The notes: generated from the letters alone by a model not told the origin. DNA of 36,938 nucleotides from JBFIHF01 sp964411125 (GCA_964411125.1 CAYPJU010000068.1:1-36938), one strand, 5' to 3'; counted from the first letter of the stretch, positions 24,139 to 36,191 are shown. Translations and numbers: made by a program.

Positions 24139-24197
24139 GAGCGCCGCGCCACGACTGCGCGGCGTTCGTGGTGCGGGGCCCTGACCGCACATCCCGG
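24139..24197. repeat. Dispersed hairpin repeat, copy B
   Basis: Second copy of the repeat at 20079-20139. It keeps GAGCGCCGCGCCACG and CGGCGTTCGTGGTGCGGGGC, but its stem is shorter (GTGCGG 24171-24176 / CCGCAC 24185-24190) after loss of two C. It lies in the 198-bp intergenic stretch between the unknown gene and dnaE2, where I see nothing else. Confidence 0.7.
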
Positions 24198-24211
24198 GCG
24201 CGTCTGGACGG

Positions 24212-27336
<3,125 letters not shown>

Positions 27337-27340
<4 letters not shown>

Positions 27341-28836
27341 GCGAGGACTCCGTGCAGGAACCACTGTTTGCGGAGGTGATCCCAGAAGACCCAGAAGACG
27401 TCCCCCCGGGTGGTGTGGGCGAGCCAGTAGTCGCGGGCGGCGAAGTCTTCCTTCGTCCACCAGGCGTCGGTGATGCAGAAGGGGCCTTCGGCGTGGCTGA
27501 CGGTCCCTTCGTCGAGGTCTCGGATCAGCCATGCGCGGCTGATGTCGGGATCGAAGCGATGAAGTGGGAGAGGGCGGTCGTAGATGCGACGGATGGCGAC
27601 GGTGGTTTCTTCGGGCGGAGCCGGCTCGGCCTTTCGGTTGCCGGTGCCGTCCCAGGGGACGAGCTCGAACGTCTCTTCCGGTAGGTGCCGCGGGCGGAGC
27701 TCGGCTCGGCAGACGGCGAAATCACCATGTTCGGCGCCGAGCTTTGCGAGGGCATGTTCGGCGGCGTGGGGGTCACGTCGTTTGCTGCGGCGAAAGAGGT
27801 GGACCTGTTCGCGGCGGTAGGAGACGCCGGAGACTGCGAGCTCGACCCGGACGATCGGGGCAGGGAGCGAGGTGCGTTCGAGGCGCAGGCGGACGAGGTC
27901 GAGCAGGCGCGGTTCTTCGAGGGTCGGCATGGCCGGGCGGACGGAGACCTCGCGTTCGTCGCCGTCTTCGAGGCGGAGGAGGAGGTCGAGCTCGGCGAGG
28001 TCTTTGTGGGCGTTGGCGAGCGCCATCAGCATCGGATGAAGCTCGCGTTTGAGGATGAAGAGGAGTCGCGTGGTGTCGGTGACCGGCTCCTCGAGGTCGA
28101 GCGTGCGTTCGATGGGACGGTCGACGGCGAGTGGCTGCAGCGGCAGGTCGGCGTTGCCGTGGGCGAAGTTCCAGAGCTCCAGGGCTTCGGGGCCGAAGCG
28201 CTTTCGAAGCCCGGAAGAGGAGAGGGCGAGGAAGTCGGAGAGTCGGTGGATGCCGAGCTTTTCGAGCGCCGCGAGGCGTCGGGGGGGGAGTCCGAGCACG
28301 GCCAGGGGGACCTGTCCGAGGGCGGCGCGCTCCTCGGTTTCGGAGCCGAAGAGACGGTAGCCGACCCGGGAGGCGCGGGCGGTGGCGAACGTTCCGAACC
28401 GGGTCCACCCGATCGAGATGGAGGTCTGGAAGCCGAGGTCGCGGGTCTCATCGTGCAGGCGGGTTCCCCACCGATCGAAGGACCCGAAGAGGCGGTCGAG
28501 CCCGGCGGCTCGCAGCCAGAAGAGGTCGGGGTCGGTGCGCGACGGCTCGACGTGAGGGCTGAAGAGGAGCAGGTGCTCGACGAGCTTTTGCTGGGTCTGC
28601 GCGAGCTCGTCTTCGGTGACGACGGCGGCGCGAAGATCGCGGTGGAGGGAGAGGGCGGCGGCGTAGCTCATTCCGGGGCGAATCTCGGACCGGGTCGCCT
28701 CGCGGTTCGCATGCAGGACGGTGCCCTGGGCGACGTCCCGATCGACGACGACCACGGGGAGTCGGCCCCACCCGGGGTTTTGCTCGAGGACGAGCTGCAG
28801 TGCGAGGGAGGGGACATCGACGCAGGCGATCTTCAT
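27337..28836 (-). CDS. imuB: ImuB, inactive Y-family polymerase-like mutasome protein
   Basis: The 499-residue protein has the Y-family polymerase fold pattern (MKIACVDVPSLALQLVLEQ at the start, palm and fingers to about 220, then little-finger region) but lacks the catalytic acidic residues: where DinB has a DE pair before the second strand this protein reads PDLFWLRAAGLDRLFG. This is the normal state of ImuB, which acts as a scaffold linking DnaE2 to the sliding clamp. The C-terminal third (WLIRDLDEGTVSHAEGPFCI, WWTKEDFAARDYW) is the family-specific tail. The ATG at 28836 was taken because it opens the conserved strand. It follows imuA by 90 bp, with hairpins in the gap. Confidence 0.95.
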
Positions 28837-28870
28837 CGGTGAACCGGCCAGGGTAGTAGTGCGTGACGCC

Positions 28871-28903
28871 GCGCGCTTCGCGCGCACGCCGGCTGTCGCC
28901 GGC
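28871..28903. repeat. Two adjacent GC hairpins between imuA and imuB
   Basis: GCGCGC (28871-28876) TTC GCGCGC (28880-28885), and GCCGGC (28888-28893) TGTC GCCGGC (28898-28903), are perfect 6-bp stems. They sit inside an otherwise compact operon and could protect or attenuate the mRNA. Confidence 0.6.
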
Positions 28904-28926
28904 AGGGGGCGCGGGAGGGGATCATG

Positions 28927-29532
28927 TCAGGGGAGGGTGAGGGGGAGATCGAGGGACCAGCCGGGGCCGCGTCTTCGATCGCGGGTGGCGCGGAGTTGCA
29001 TGGAGGAGGGGGCTCGGTTGACCTCGAGGCGCAGGGATATCTGGGAGCCGAGGGTGCGGGCGCCGCGGCGTTCCTCGGTGAGGCAGACGACGGCGGTGTG
29101 GTGCTCCTCGGCGTGGTGGACGAGTCGCTTCTGCAGGGCTTCGGGAAACCAGGGTTCGTCGCCCAGGTCGAGGAGGACGAGGCCGAAGGCCCCCGACCGG
29201 GTCAGTTGGTCGGCGGCGGCGGCGGCCGAGGATGGGTCGTGCATGCAGACGATGGGGAGGCGTGCGAGGTCGACTCCGTTTCGTGCGGCGTCGAGGGGGT
29301 AGAAGCAGCTCGGTGTGGCGCCGATCCAGACGACGGGTTCGTGCAGGCGCTGGGCGTCGAGGACGAGTCGGAAGCCCGCGCTCAAGCTTGCGCAGGGACC
29401 GCTGCTGCGAATTTCGACGAGCCTCCCGGCGACTTCTTCGAGCCCCCACTGCAGGGGAGCTTCGACGCGCTGGCGGCGTTCGAGTTCGCTGCCGGTCATC
29501 AGACCGGCGATCTGTGAAACGAGTGCCGACAT
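28927..29532 (-). CDS. imuA: ImuA, RecA-like mutasome protein
   Basis: The 201-residue protein resembles the RecA core of ImuA: LEEVAGRLVEIRSSGPCASL (about 32-51) in the place of the P-loop, EPVVWIGATPSCFYPLDAARN, RSGAFGLVLLDLG, and RRGARTLGSQISLRLEV. The P-loop lacks the GKT of ATP-binding RecA proteins, so nucleotide binding is doubtful, as for many ImuA. It recruits the cassette to damaged DNA with RecA, by analogy with known imuA-imuB-dnaE2 systems. The ATG at 29532 was chosen since a promoter and LexA-like box end one base upstream. No Shine-Dalgarno fits there, so the mRNA may be nearly leaderless. Confidence 0.88.
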   Translation of the reverse strand: MSALVSQIAGLMTGSELERRQRVEAPLQWGLEEVAGRLVEIRSSGPCASLSAGFRLVLDAQRLHEPVVWIGATPSCFYPLDAARNGVDLARLPIVCMHDPSSAAAAADQLTRSGAFGLVLLDLGDEPWFPEALQKRLVHHAEEHHTAVVCLTEERRGARTLGSQISLRLEVNRAPSSMQLRATRDRRRGPGWSLDLPLTLP

Positions 29533-29549
29533 ACTGAACAAGTGTATAG
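29533..29549 (-). promoter_or_regulatory. LexA-like operator of the imuA-imuB-dnaE2 cassette
   Basis: The minus strand reads CTATACACTTGTTCAGT directly before the imuA ATG. It agrees with the Myxococcus LexA site as I recall it (CTRHAMRYBYGTTCAGS) at all positions but the last. It covers the -10 box, so bound LexA would block initiation. Confidence 0.7.
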
Positions 29550-29568
29550 TCATCCAGTGAGACGTCAA
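29541..29568 (-). promoter_or_regulatory. Sigma-70-like promoter of imuA
   Basis: TTGACG (29563-29568 on minus) and TACACT (29541-29546) are separated by 16 bp. The predicted transcript start lies within about four bases of the imuA ATG, giving a leaderless or near-leaderless mRNA. Confidence 0.55.
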
Positions 29569-29648
29569 GGGAGGCGTCGTCTGCTGGTCTACGCTTCGAG
29601 CGGTTGGTATCCTGCCGACGGTTCGACAACTTTCTGGTGGAGCGGGTC

Positions 29649-31100
29649 GTGGATCTGAGAACGACGCTCGTATTTTCGGTGCTGACCCTGGCGGCCAGCG
29701 TTTCGGTCGGGTGCATCGGCAACTTCAAATCGAGCACGAGCTGCGTACGGCAGTGCACGGGGTTGGAGTGTGGGTCGGATGGGTGCGGAGGCATCTGCGG
29801 GACGTGCGGCCCCAATCTGTCGTGCGTAGAGGGCCAGTGCGAGCTGACGAACTGCGGGAACGGTCGTGTGGACGTCTCGGAGGAGTGCGACCCTGCGATC
29901 GCGGCCGGTGCTCCGGGTTCTTGCCCGACGGTGTGCGAGAACGACGACAACGCGTGTACTTCCTCGGAGCTGTTCGGCAATGCGGCGTCGTGCGACGCGC
30001 AGTGCAAGACGTTCGAGATCAAGGCGTGCGATCAGGCTGACGGCTGCTGTCCGGCGGACTGCCCGGCGGGGGTGGACCCGGACTGCTCGACGACGTGCGG
30101 GAACGACGAGGTGGACGACCTCGAGACGTGCGACGGGGACTGTCCGACGGAAGCGGACTGCATGGACATGGACGGCAACGCCTGTACCGCTCCGGTGTTG
30201 ACCGGTTCTGCGGCGAACTGCAACGCGCAGTGCGCCGAGGTCGACATCACCGAATGCATCACCGGTGACGGGTGCTGCCCCGCGGGGTGCACGATCGCGG
30301 ACGACGACGATTGCAACGCGATGTGCGGGGACAACGTGGTGACGGGCGGGGTCGAGGAGTGCGACAGCGCGATCGCCGCGGGGATGCCGGGCGCGTGCCC
30401 GATGGACGTCGCCACCGATTGCCCCGACACCGATCCTGACCCCGACGACGCTTGCGACGTCGCGGAGATCATCGGCATGGCGAGCGACTGTTCGGCGACG
30501 TGCAACCTTCGGGTGATCGACGCGCCGGCCGACGGGGACGGCTGTTGCCCGGCGGGCGCGACGTCCGACACGGACGACGACTGCGTCGACCTGTGCGGGA
30601 ACAACGTGCTCGACCAAGGGGAGAACTGCGACCCGATGATCGCGGCGGGGACTGCTGGTTACTGCCCGCTCGACCCGGTGGCGGACTGTGACGACATGGA
30701 CGCCTGCACGACGGACGCGATCAGCGGTATGGCGGCCGACTGCACGGCGGAGTGCACGAACACCGAGATCATGCAGTGCACGAACGACGACGGCTGTTGC
30801 TACTTCGCGTGTACGCTCGACGCCGACAACGACTGCTTGCCGCTGTGCGACGACTACTGCACGAAAGCGATCACGAACTGCACCGCCGGCAACGCGATCT
30901 ACACCGACGACGACATGAGCGGCGACGCGATGGGCGAGTGCATGACGGCCTGCAACGCGTTCATGTTCATCGCCGGGACAGACCAGGACATGATGGAAGA
31001 CTCGCTGTGGTGCCGGATCAACCACCTCGAGCTCGCAGCCGGCGATCCGGTGACGCACTGTCCGCACGGGCTCGAGATGAGCGCCGTCTGCAACATGTGA
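29649..31100 (+). CDS. Cysteine-rich repeat lipoprotein (Myxococcales type)
   Basis: The 483-residue product starts at GTG 29649, preceded by GGTGGAG at good spacing, and has a lipoprotein signal with lipobox VSVGC (Cys22). After a Cys-rich lead (CGSDGCGGICGTCG) come four repeats of about 75-95 residues, each opening C-G-N/D-x-x-V...E-x-C-D and including DGCCPAGC- or DGCCYFAC-type pairs; this resembles the Myxococcales cysteine-rich repeat (TIGR02232). Residues about 412-483 form a separate domain with CDDYC, CMTAC, CRINHLELAA and THCPH. A surface or envelope structural role is inferred from export and disulfide density. It diverges from imuA and precedes the MYXO-CTERM protein by 16 bp. Confidence 0.88.
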   Translation: MDLRTTLVFSVLTLAASVSVGCIGNFKSSTSCVRQCTGLECGSDGCGGICGTCGPNLSCVEGQCELTNCGNGRVDVSEECDPAIAAGAPGSCPTVCENDDNACTSSELFGNAASCDAQCKTFEIKACDQADGCCPADCPAGVDPDCSTTCGNDEVDDLETCDGDCPTEADCMDMDGNACTAPVLTGSAANCNAQCAEVDITECITGDGCCPAGCTIADDDDCNAMCGDNVVTGGVEECDSAIAAGMPGACPMDVATDCPDTDPDPDDACDVAEIIGMASDCSATCNLRVIDAPADGDGCCPAGATSDTDDDCVDLCGNNVLDQGENCDPMIAAGTAGYCPLDPVADCDDMDACTTDAISGMAADCTAECTNTEIMQCTNDDGCCYFACTLDADNDCLPLCDDYCTKAITNCTAGNAIYTDDDMSGDAMGECMTACNAFMFIAGTDQDMMEDSLWCRINHLELAAGDPVTHCPHGLEMSAVCNM

Positions 31101-31116
31101 ATCGATCCGAGGAGAT

Positions 31117-32541
31117 ATGAAACGCGCACTTCTGGCCGGCTTCCTCGTGACGGCGTTTTCGTCGTCGGCGTTTGCCGAGACGATCGAGGTCGGCGACGTC
31201 GACGGATTGCGAGAAGCCCTCGCTTCGGCCGGCGCGGGGGACGTCTTGCTCCTCGCCGCGGGCGAGTGGGAGCTGGACCGGCCGGTGACGGTGGCGCGAT
31301 CGGGGACGGAGTCCGAGCCGCTGTCGATCGTCGGTTCGCCCGGGACGATCGTGCGAACCTCGGCCACCGGGGCGGTCGCTTTCGACATCCAGGCGGACAA
31401 CGTGACGGTCCGGGGGATTCAGATCGAAGCGGCCGATGCGGGGGTGGTGGCGGCGGGCGAGAACCTGGTCTTCGCTTCGCTCGTCTTCGTGGGAACACCG
31501 GCTCCGCTGGTCTGTACAGGGTGCGTCGCTCCGATCGTGGTCGACACGGAGGTCTCGGGGGGCGCCGCGGAGGTTGGGATCTCGCTGGTCGATGCGACTT
31601 CGTCGATCGTGGAGAACAACTGGATTCACGACGTCGATGGCGTCGGTATCGAGGTCTCGGGCGGCGCGAATCTGGTCGCGGACAACGTCGTGGAGGGGGC
31701 TGCCGGCGACTTCGCGATCCGTGTCGAGAACGCGGGGCTCGAGCCGTCGTTGGTGCTGGCGAACTCCGCCCGCGGAGCCGGCGTGCAGACGGTGGGCGGG
31801 GTGACGATCGCGAACAACGTCGTGTGGATGGCGGGGGGTGACGGGCTTTCGGTCGGGATCGGCGATGGAACGTTGCCGATCGACGTCCTACACAACACGG
31901 TGGTGGATGCGGAGGGGAGCTGTCTGAGCGTGAGTGAAGCGCCGCTTTCGTCCACGGTGCTGGCGATCGCGAACAACGTCTTTTACTGCGAGGGGGGCTC
32001 CGCGGTGATCTTCGTCGACGGTACGAGCACGTTCCTCGAGATGGTGGCCAACGCGCTGCTCGGCTCGGCCGACTTTCCGGGAGACTCGGTGCCGGGCGGT
32101 AGCCCGGGAGTGGATTTCGAGGACGCCGCGGGTGGGAACTTCTACCCGACCGCGGAGAGCCCGTTTCTGGATGCGGGGGACCCGGTCTACGGGGTGGGCG
32201 ACGACTACAACGGGGGTGGGCGCGGGCAGACGCCTGACATCGGGGCTTACGAACGGCTCGCGGTGGAGAACCCGGAGAGTGCGCCGGGGGGCGGCTTCAA
32301 GTATTCGGAGCAGGTGCCACCGGAGCCGGGAGAACCCGACCCCGGCACGGGGGACCCCGAGACGGGAGGAGGGGGCTCGGAGGGGGGCGCCGGCATTGCT
32401 TACGGACCGACGGGCCCCGGGAATCCTCGCCCGGACGAGGGTTGTCAGTGCGCATCGACGCGTCCCTCGCCGGGGGGAGCGACGCTCGCGTTGCTCGTGT
32501 TGGGGCTGCTGCGGCGGGGACGTACCCGCCGGCGGCGCTGA
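31117..32541 (+). CDS. Right-handed beta-helix protein with MYXO-CTERM tail
   Basis: The 474-residue product starts with a signal peptide (cleavage after AFA, residue 20). Residues about 25-370 have the repeating Asn/Gly/Val pattern of right-handed parallel beta-helices (NVTVRGIQIEAADAGVVAA, SIVENNWIHDVDGVGIEVSG, LVADNVVEGAAGDFAIRVEN). A Pro/Gly/Glu-rich linker leads to the C-terminal signal GCQCASTRP, a hydrophobic stretch (ATLALLVLGLL) and RRGRTRRRR, the tripartite MYXO-CTERM pattern (TIGR03901) for cell-surface sorting and processing. Beta-helix domains often bind or cleave polysaccharide; no catalytic residues can be assigned. GGAG lies just before the ATG. Confidence 0.9.
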   Translation: MKRALLAGFLVTAFSSSAFAETIEVGDVDGLREALASAGAGDVLLLAAGEWELDRPVTVARSGTESEPLSIVGSPGTIVRTSATGAVAFDIQADNVTVRGIQIEAADAGVVAAGENLVFASLVFVGTPAPLVCTGCVAPIVVDTEVSGGAAEVGISLVDATSSIVENNWIHDVDGVGIEVSGGANLVADNVVEGAAGDFAIRVENAGLEPSLVLANSARGAGVQTVGGVTIANNVVWMAGGDGLSVGIGDGTLPIDVLHNTVVDAEGSCLSVSEAPLSSTVLAIANNVFYCEGGSAVIFVDGTSTFLEMVANALLGSADFPGDSVPGGSPGVDFEDAAGGNFYPTAESPFLDAGDPVYGVGDDYNGGGRGQTPDIGAYERLAVENPESAPGGGFKYSEQVPPEPGEPDPGTGDPETGGGGSEGGAGIAYGPTGPGNPRPDEGCQCASTRPSPGGATLALLVLGLLRRGRTRRRR

Positions 32542-32612
32542 GCCTCTGCGGAACGTGCGATGCCGCGGGCGTTTCGTTGCGAACGGCGACGCAGTTCTCT
32601 AGTTTCCCCCGC

Positions 32613-34469
32613 ATGAACGATGTCTTCTTCAAATCCGCGGCGCTGCTCGCGGCGACACTCTTTGTCGGATGCAGCGGTAGTCCCGTCAGCGAGAGTTCGC
32701 CCGACGCCGGTGCGCGGGTAGACGGCGGGGCGGCGGCCCTGGTTCCCGATGCTTCGTCGGGGAAGGCGGACCAGACTGGGGACGCCGGGCTCAGCGAACT
32801 GGATGATTTCGGCACCGACCCGCTGGTTGTGCGGACCGAGCGCGGGTTGGTTCGTGGTCGCCGGCACGGGGACGTGTTCGGCTTTCACGGGATTCCGTTC
32901 GCAGCGCCCCCCGTGGAAGGGTTTCGGTGGGCCCCGCCGCAGCGGGTGCCCGAGTGGGACGGCGTGCGGGACGCGACGGTCCCGGGGCCGGTCTGCCCTC
33001 AACTGACGAGCTGGATCGAGGCTCCGCCGGCGTGTTCGACGTGCGAAGACGACGCGTGCAGGGAGCGGTGTCAGGACGAAGACTGTCTGACGGCGAACGT
33101 CTGGACGACGGCGACGGACGGGGCGAAGCCGGTGATGGTGTGGTTCCATGGCGGCTCGAACGTGTCGGGCGCGGGTTCGTTCTACGACGCCGAGGCGCTC
33201 GCCGAGCGCGGCGACGTGGTGGTGGTGACGGCGAACTATCGGCTTGGGCCGCTGGGGATGCTGGCGCTGCCCGAGATGCGTATCGGGGAGAACCACGGTT
33301 TTCAGGATCAGGTCGCGGTGCTGCAGTGGGTGCGGCGCGAGATCGATCGGTTCGGCGGCGACCCGGAGCGCGTGACGGTCTTCGGAGAATCGGCGGGCGG
33401 GACGGCGGTCTGCGAGCTCGTGACGTCGCCACGCGGTGGGGCGTTGGTGGACCGCGCGATCATGCAGAGCGGTCTTTGCGCTTCGGTGATGCGGCCGTGG
33501 AAGGACTCGCGGATTTTGTGCCCCGATCTGGGGCGAATCTGTCCGTCGTTGGAGGAGATCGAGGCGGAGCAGACGTGGGCGTGTCTGTCGGCGGAATGCC
33601 TGAGCGAGCGGCTCGGGGACGCGCTCGGCTGCACCGAGGAGCCGCGCCTGGAGTGCATGCGCGAGAAGAGCGCGGTCGAGGTGTTGCAGGGGTTGCCGCA
33701 GAGCATCGGGTTCGATCCGTCCGGGGTCGTTTGGACGCGGTTCGTGGATCTGGTGGACATTCCGCAGCCGCCGGCGTGGGCGCTCCAGTCGGGGGATTTT
33801 CCGCCGGTCGACTTCATGATGGGGACGACGGAGGACGAGGCGACGCTCTTCCATTTTCCGTCGGAATCGCCGGTGACGACGCTCGACGAGTTCCGGTCGG
33901 TGACAGCGGCGTGGGGGGAGTGTGCCGACGAGCTCGAGGCGGCGTATCCGCAGGCCGCGACCGACCCGGTGGCGGCGTACATGCAGATGGTCGGGGACCA
34001 GTGGTACACCTGTCCGACGAACCTGGCGGCGGGTTGGAGCGCGGCGAAATCGGACGTGTACCTCTACCGTTTCACGCACGTCCCGTGGGCGGGGCGGCAG
34101 GACTACGGGGTGGGCTACCAGCTCGGCGCCTACCACTCGGCGGAGCTCCCCTACGTCTTCGGGAGCCTGGCGAGCCCTCGAAACGACGAGTCGTGCGACG
34201 TGGACGCGGCGGGGGACTTCCACTGCTGTGACGACGCCGGACGCTGTTTCGGGGCTGAGGACGTGGAGCTGTCGGACGCGATGATCGCGGCGTGGTCTTC
34301 GTTCGCGGCCACCGGCACCCCAGCGGGGTGGTCGGCGTTTGCGGCTGGGAGCCACGTCGCGATCGAGCCGGGGCTTCCGGAGGTGGAGGGAGTCCCGGGG
34401 GCGGCGCGGTGCGCGGTCTGGGAGGGGGTGTGGGAGCATACGTTCGTCGCGCCGGGGTACTGCCAATGA
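32613..34469 (+). CDS. Type-B carboxylesterase lipoprotein
   Basis: The 618-residue protein has a lipoprotein signal (lipobox ATLFVGC, Cys20) and a Ser/Asp/Gly-rich linker to about residue 65. Then follows an alpha/beta hydrolase of the carboxylesterase type-B (acetylcholinesterase) family: oxyanion HGG at 179-181, nucleophile motif FGESAGG with Ser260, and a likely catalytic His in AYHSAELPYVFG. Extra cysteine pairs (for example CSTCEDDACRERC) suggest disulfides and an exported location. It hydrolyses carboxylic esters; substrate unknown. The ATG at 32613 opens the signal. Its stop overlaps the next start by ATGA, so it heads a coupled three-gene operon. Confidence 0.92.
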   Translation: MNDVFFKSAALLAATLFVGCSGSPVSESSPDAGARVDGGAAALVPDASSGKADQTGDAGLSELDDFGTDPLVVRTERGLVRGRRHGDVFGFHGIPFAAPPVEGFRWAPPQRVPEWDGVRDATVPGPVCPQLTSWIEAPPACSTCEDDACRERCQDEDCLTANVWTTATDGAKPVMVWFHGGSNVSGAGSFYDAEALAERGDVVVVTANYRLGPLGMLALPEMRIGENHGFQDQVAVLQWVRREIDRFGGDPERVTVFGESAGGTAVCELVTSPRGGALVDRAIMQSGLCASVMRPWKDSRILCPDLGRICPSLEEIEAEQTWACLSAECLSERLGDALGCTEEPRLECMREKSAVEVLQGLPQSIGFDPSGVVWTRFVDLVDIPQPPAWALQSGDFPPVDFMMGTTEDEATLFHFPSESPVTTLDEFRSVTAAWGECADELEAAYPQAATDPVAAYMQMVGDQWYTCPTNLAAGWSAAKSDVYLYRFTHVPWAGRQDYGVGYQLGAYHSAELPYVFGSLASPRNDESCDVDAAGDFHCCDDAGRCFGAEDVELSDAMIAAWSSFAATGTPAGWSAFAAGSHVAIEPGLPEVEGVPGAARCAVWEGVWEHTFVAPGYCQ

Positions 34470-35437
34470 GGAAGCGGGACCGGATCGCGAAACAGCTCGA
34501 GGATGCGCGGAGGAACACCGGAGCGACGCTCGTGGACGGCTTCTTTCGTGGGCTTTCGCGCGGGGCGCGCGTCTTTCCGCAGACGCGGCCCGAGTATCAC
34601 GGGCTGCGGATGGAGGCGGACATCCCGTACCTCGGTTCGGGAGACCGCGCGCACCTGCTCGACGTGTATCGCCCCGACGACGAGCGGGAGGGGCTGCCGG
34701 TCGTCTTCTACATTCACGGGGGCGGGTTTCGGATCCTGTCGAAGGACTCGCACTGGGTGATGGGGCTCGCGTTCGCGCGGCGCGACTACGTCGTCTTCAA
34801 CGTCGATTACCGCAAGGCGCCGCACCGCTATCCGGCGGCGCACGAAGACGTCTCGGCCGCCTACCGTTGGGTGCTCGAGAACGCGGAGCGCTTCGGTGGG
34901 GACCCGAATCGGATCGTGGTGGCGGGGGAGTCCGCGGGGGCGAATCTCGCGACGTCGCTCGTGATCGCGTCGTGCTGGGAGCGGCCGGAACCGTGGGCGC
35001 GGGAGGTGTTCGAGACCGGGCGCGTCCCCTCGGCGGCGGTCCCGGCGTGCGGAATTCTGCAGGTGAGCGACCCGGAGCGATTCGTGCGCCGAAAGAACCT
35101 CCCGCGATGGCTCGTCGACCGCCTGGAAGAAGTGGCGACCGCCTACCTGCAGGATCTCGAGCCGGGCGAGCACGACCTGGCGGACCCGCTGTTGGTGCTG
35201 GAGGCGGGGGGCGAGCCGCAGCGGCCGATGCCGCCGTTCTTCGTCCCGGTCGGGACGAAGGACCCGCTGCTGGACGACAGCCGGCGCCTGGGAGCGGCGC
35301 TCGACGCGCTCGGTGTACCCGCGGACGTTCGCTACTACCCTGGCGGAGTGCACGCGTTTCATGCTTTCGTGTGGCAGAAGAGGGCGCGCGCGTGCTGGCG
35401 GGCGACCTTCGATTTTCTCGACGAGTCCCTCCCATGA
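34466..35437 (+). CDS. HSL/Aes-type alpha/beta hydrolase (esterase)
   Basis: The 323-residue protein has no signal peptide, so it is cytosolic. It carries the hormone-sensitive-lipase group features: oxyanion motif HGGGF (about 87-91), nucleophile motif VVAGESAGANLA (Ser near 155), an Asp region in PVGTKDPLLDD and the catalytic His in YPGGVHAFH near the C-terminus. Such enzymes hydrolyse short acyl esters or amides. ATGA overlaps join it to the exported esterase before it and to the GST-like gene after it, so the three are likely made together in one pathway. Confidence 0.92.
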   Translation: MRKRDRIAKQLEDARRNTGATLVDGFFRGLSRGARVFPQTRPEYHGLRMEADIPYLGSGDRAHLLDVYRPDDEREGLPVVFYIHGGGFRILSKDSHWVMGLAFARRDYVVFNVDYRKAPHRYPAAHEDVSAAYRWVLENAERFGGDPNRIVVAGESAGANLATSLVIASCWERPEPWAREVFETGRVPSAAVPACGILQVSDPERFVRRKNLPRWLVDRLEEVATAYLQDLEPGEHDLADPLLVLEAGGEPQRPMPPFFVPVGTKDPLLDDSRRLGAALDALGVPADVRYYPGGVHAFHAFVWQKRARACWRATFDFLDESLP

Positions 35438-36165
35438 AACGACCTCTCCTCTATTCGATCGGCTACTCCCCGTGGTCGCTGCGCGCCCGCTGGGCGCTCG
35501 CCCACCACGGCGTCGAGCACGATCGAAAGATGTACCTTCCGATGATCACGACGCCGGAGCTCAGGTGGCGGTTGAAGGACTTCACGTCGAAGGTGACGGT
35601 GCCGGTGCTCTTCGTGCCGGGGCGCGAACCGCTGCGAGACTCGACCCAGATCGCGCGGTGGACCGAAGAGGTCGGTTCGGGGGCGCCGCTCTTCGCGGAC
35701 GAGGAGGCGGCGACGGTGTGGACGCAGGTCGCCGACGAGATCGCCGAGGCTGGCAGAGTTCTCGCTACGTACGCGACGCTCGAGAGCGGAGAGGCGCGGC
35801 GGGATCAGATTCCGCCGTTCGTGCCGTCGGCGCTGCGGGGTTTGGCGGGGCCTCTGGTGGATCTGGGGGCAAACTATCTCGCGAAGAAGTACGCGTTCGA
35901 CGAGGCGGGGATCGACGAGGCGAAGCGGCGGATGCGGGCGGCGCTGGAGAGGGTCGGGACGCGGGTGGAGGTCGAGCCGTTCCTCGGGGAGAAGTTCGGC
36001 TGGGGAGACATCGCGGTCGCGACGGCGTTGCAGTTCGTGGAGCCGCATCCGCAGCTCTTCCGCTTCACGCCCCAGACGCACGCAGTGTGGACCCAGGACG
36101 AGCTCGCCGACGATTTCCGGGACGTGCTGGACTGGCGTGACGGTATCGTGGCGCGCAAGCCTTAG
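35434..36165 (+). CDS. Glutathione S-transferase-like protein
   Basis: The 243-residue protein begins with a thioredoxin-fold GST domain (LLYSIGYSPWSLRARWALAHHG; the Ser/Pro-Trp region replaces a catalytic Cys, and V-P-V-L at about 56-59 includes the cis-Pro) and a helical C-terminal domain (about 85-230). A Ser near residue 12 could serve as the thiol-activating residue. GSTs conjugate glutathione to electrophiles; bacterial relatives may instead isomerise or reduce. It is coupled to the esterase by an ATGA overlap. This context suggests detoxification or catabolism of an ester compound. Glutathione use is not shown by the sequence. Confidence 0.85.
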   Translation: MKRPLLYSIGYSPWSLRARWALAHHGVEHDRKMYLPMITTPELRWRLKDFTSKVTVPVLFVPGREPLRDSTQIARWTEEVGSGAPLFADEEAATVWTQVADEIAEAGRVLATYATLESGEARRDQIPPFVPSALRGLAGPLVDLGANYLAKKYAFDEAGIDEAKRRMRAALERVGTRVEVEPFLGEKFGWGDIAVATALQFVEPHPQLFRFTPQTHAVWTQDELADDFRDVLDWRDGIVARKP

Positions 36166-36191
36166 GGGCGCACTCGCGCGTACGGGTGCGG

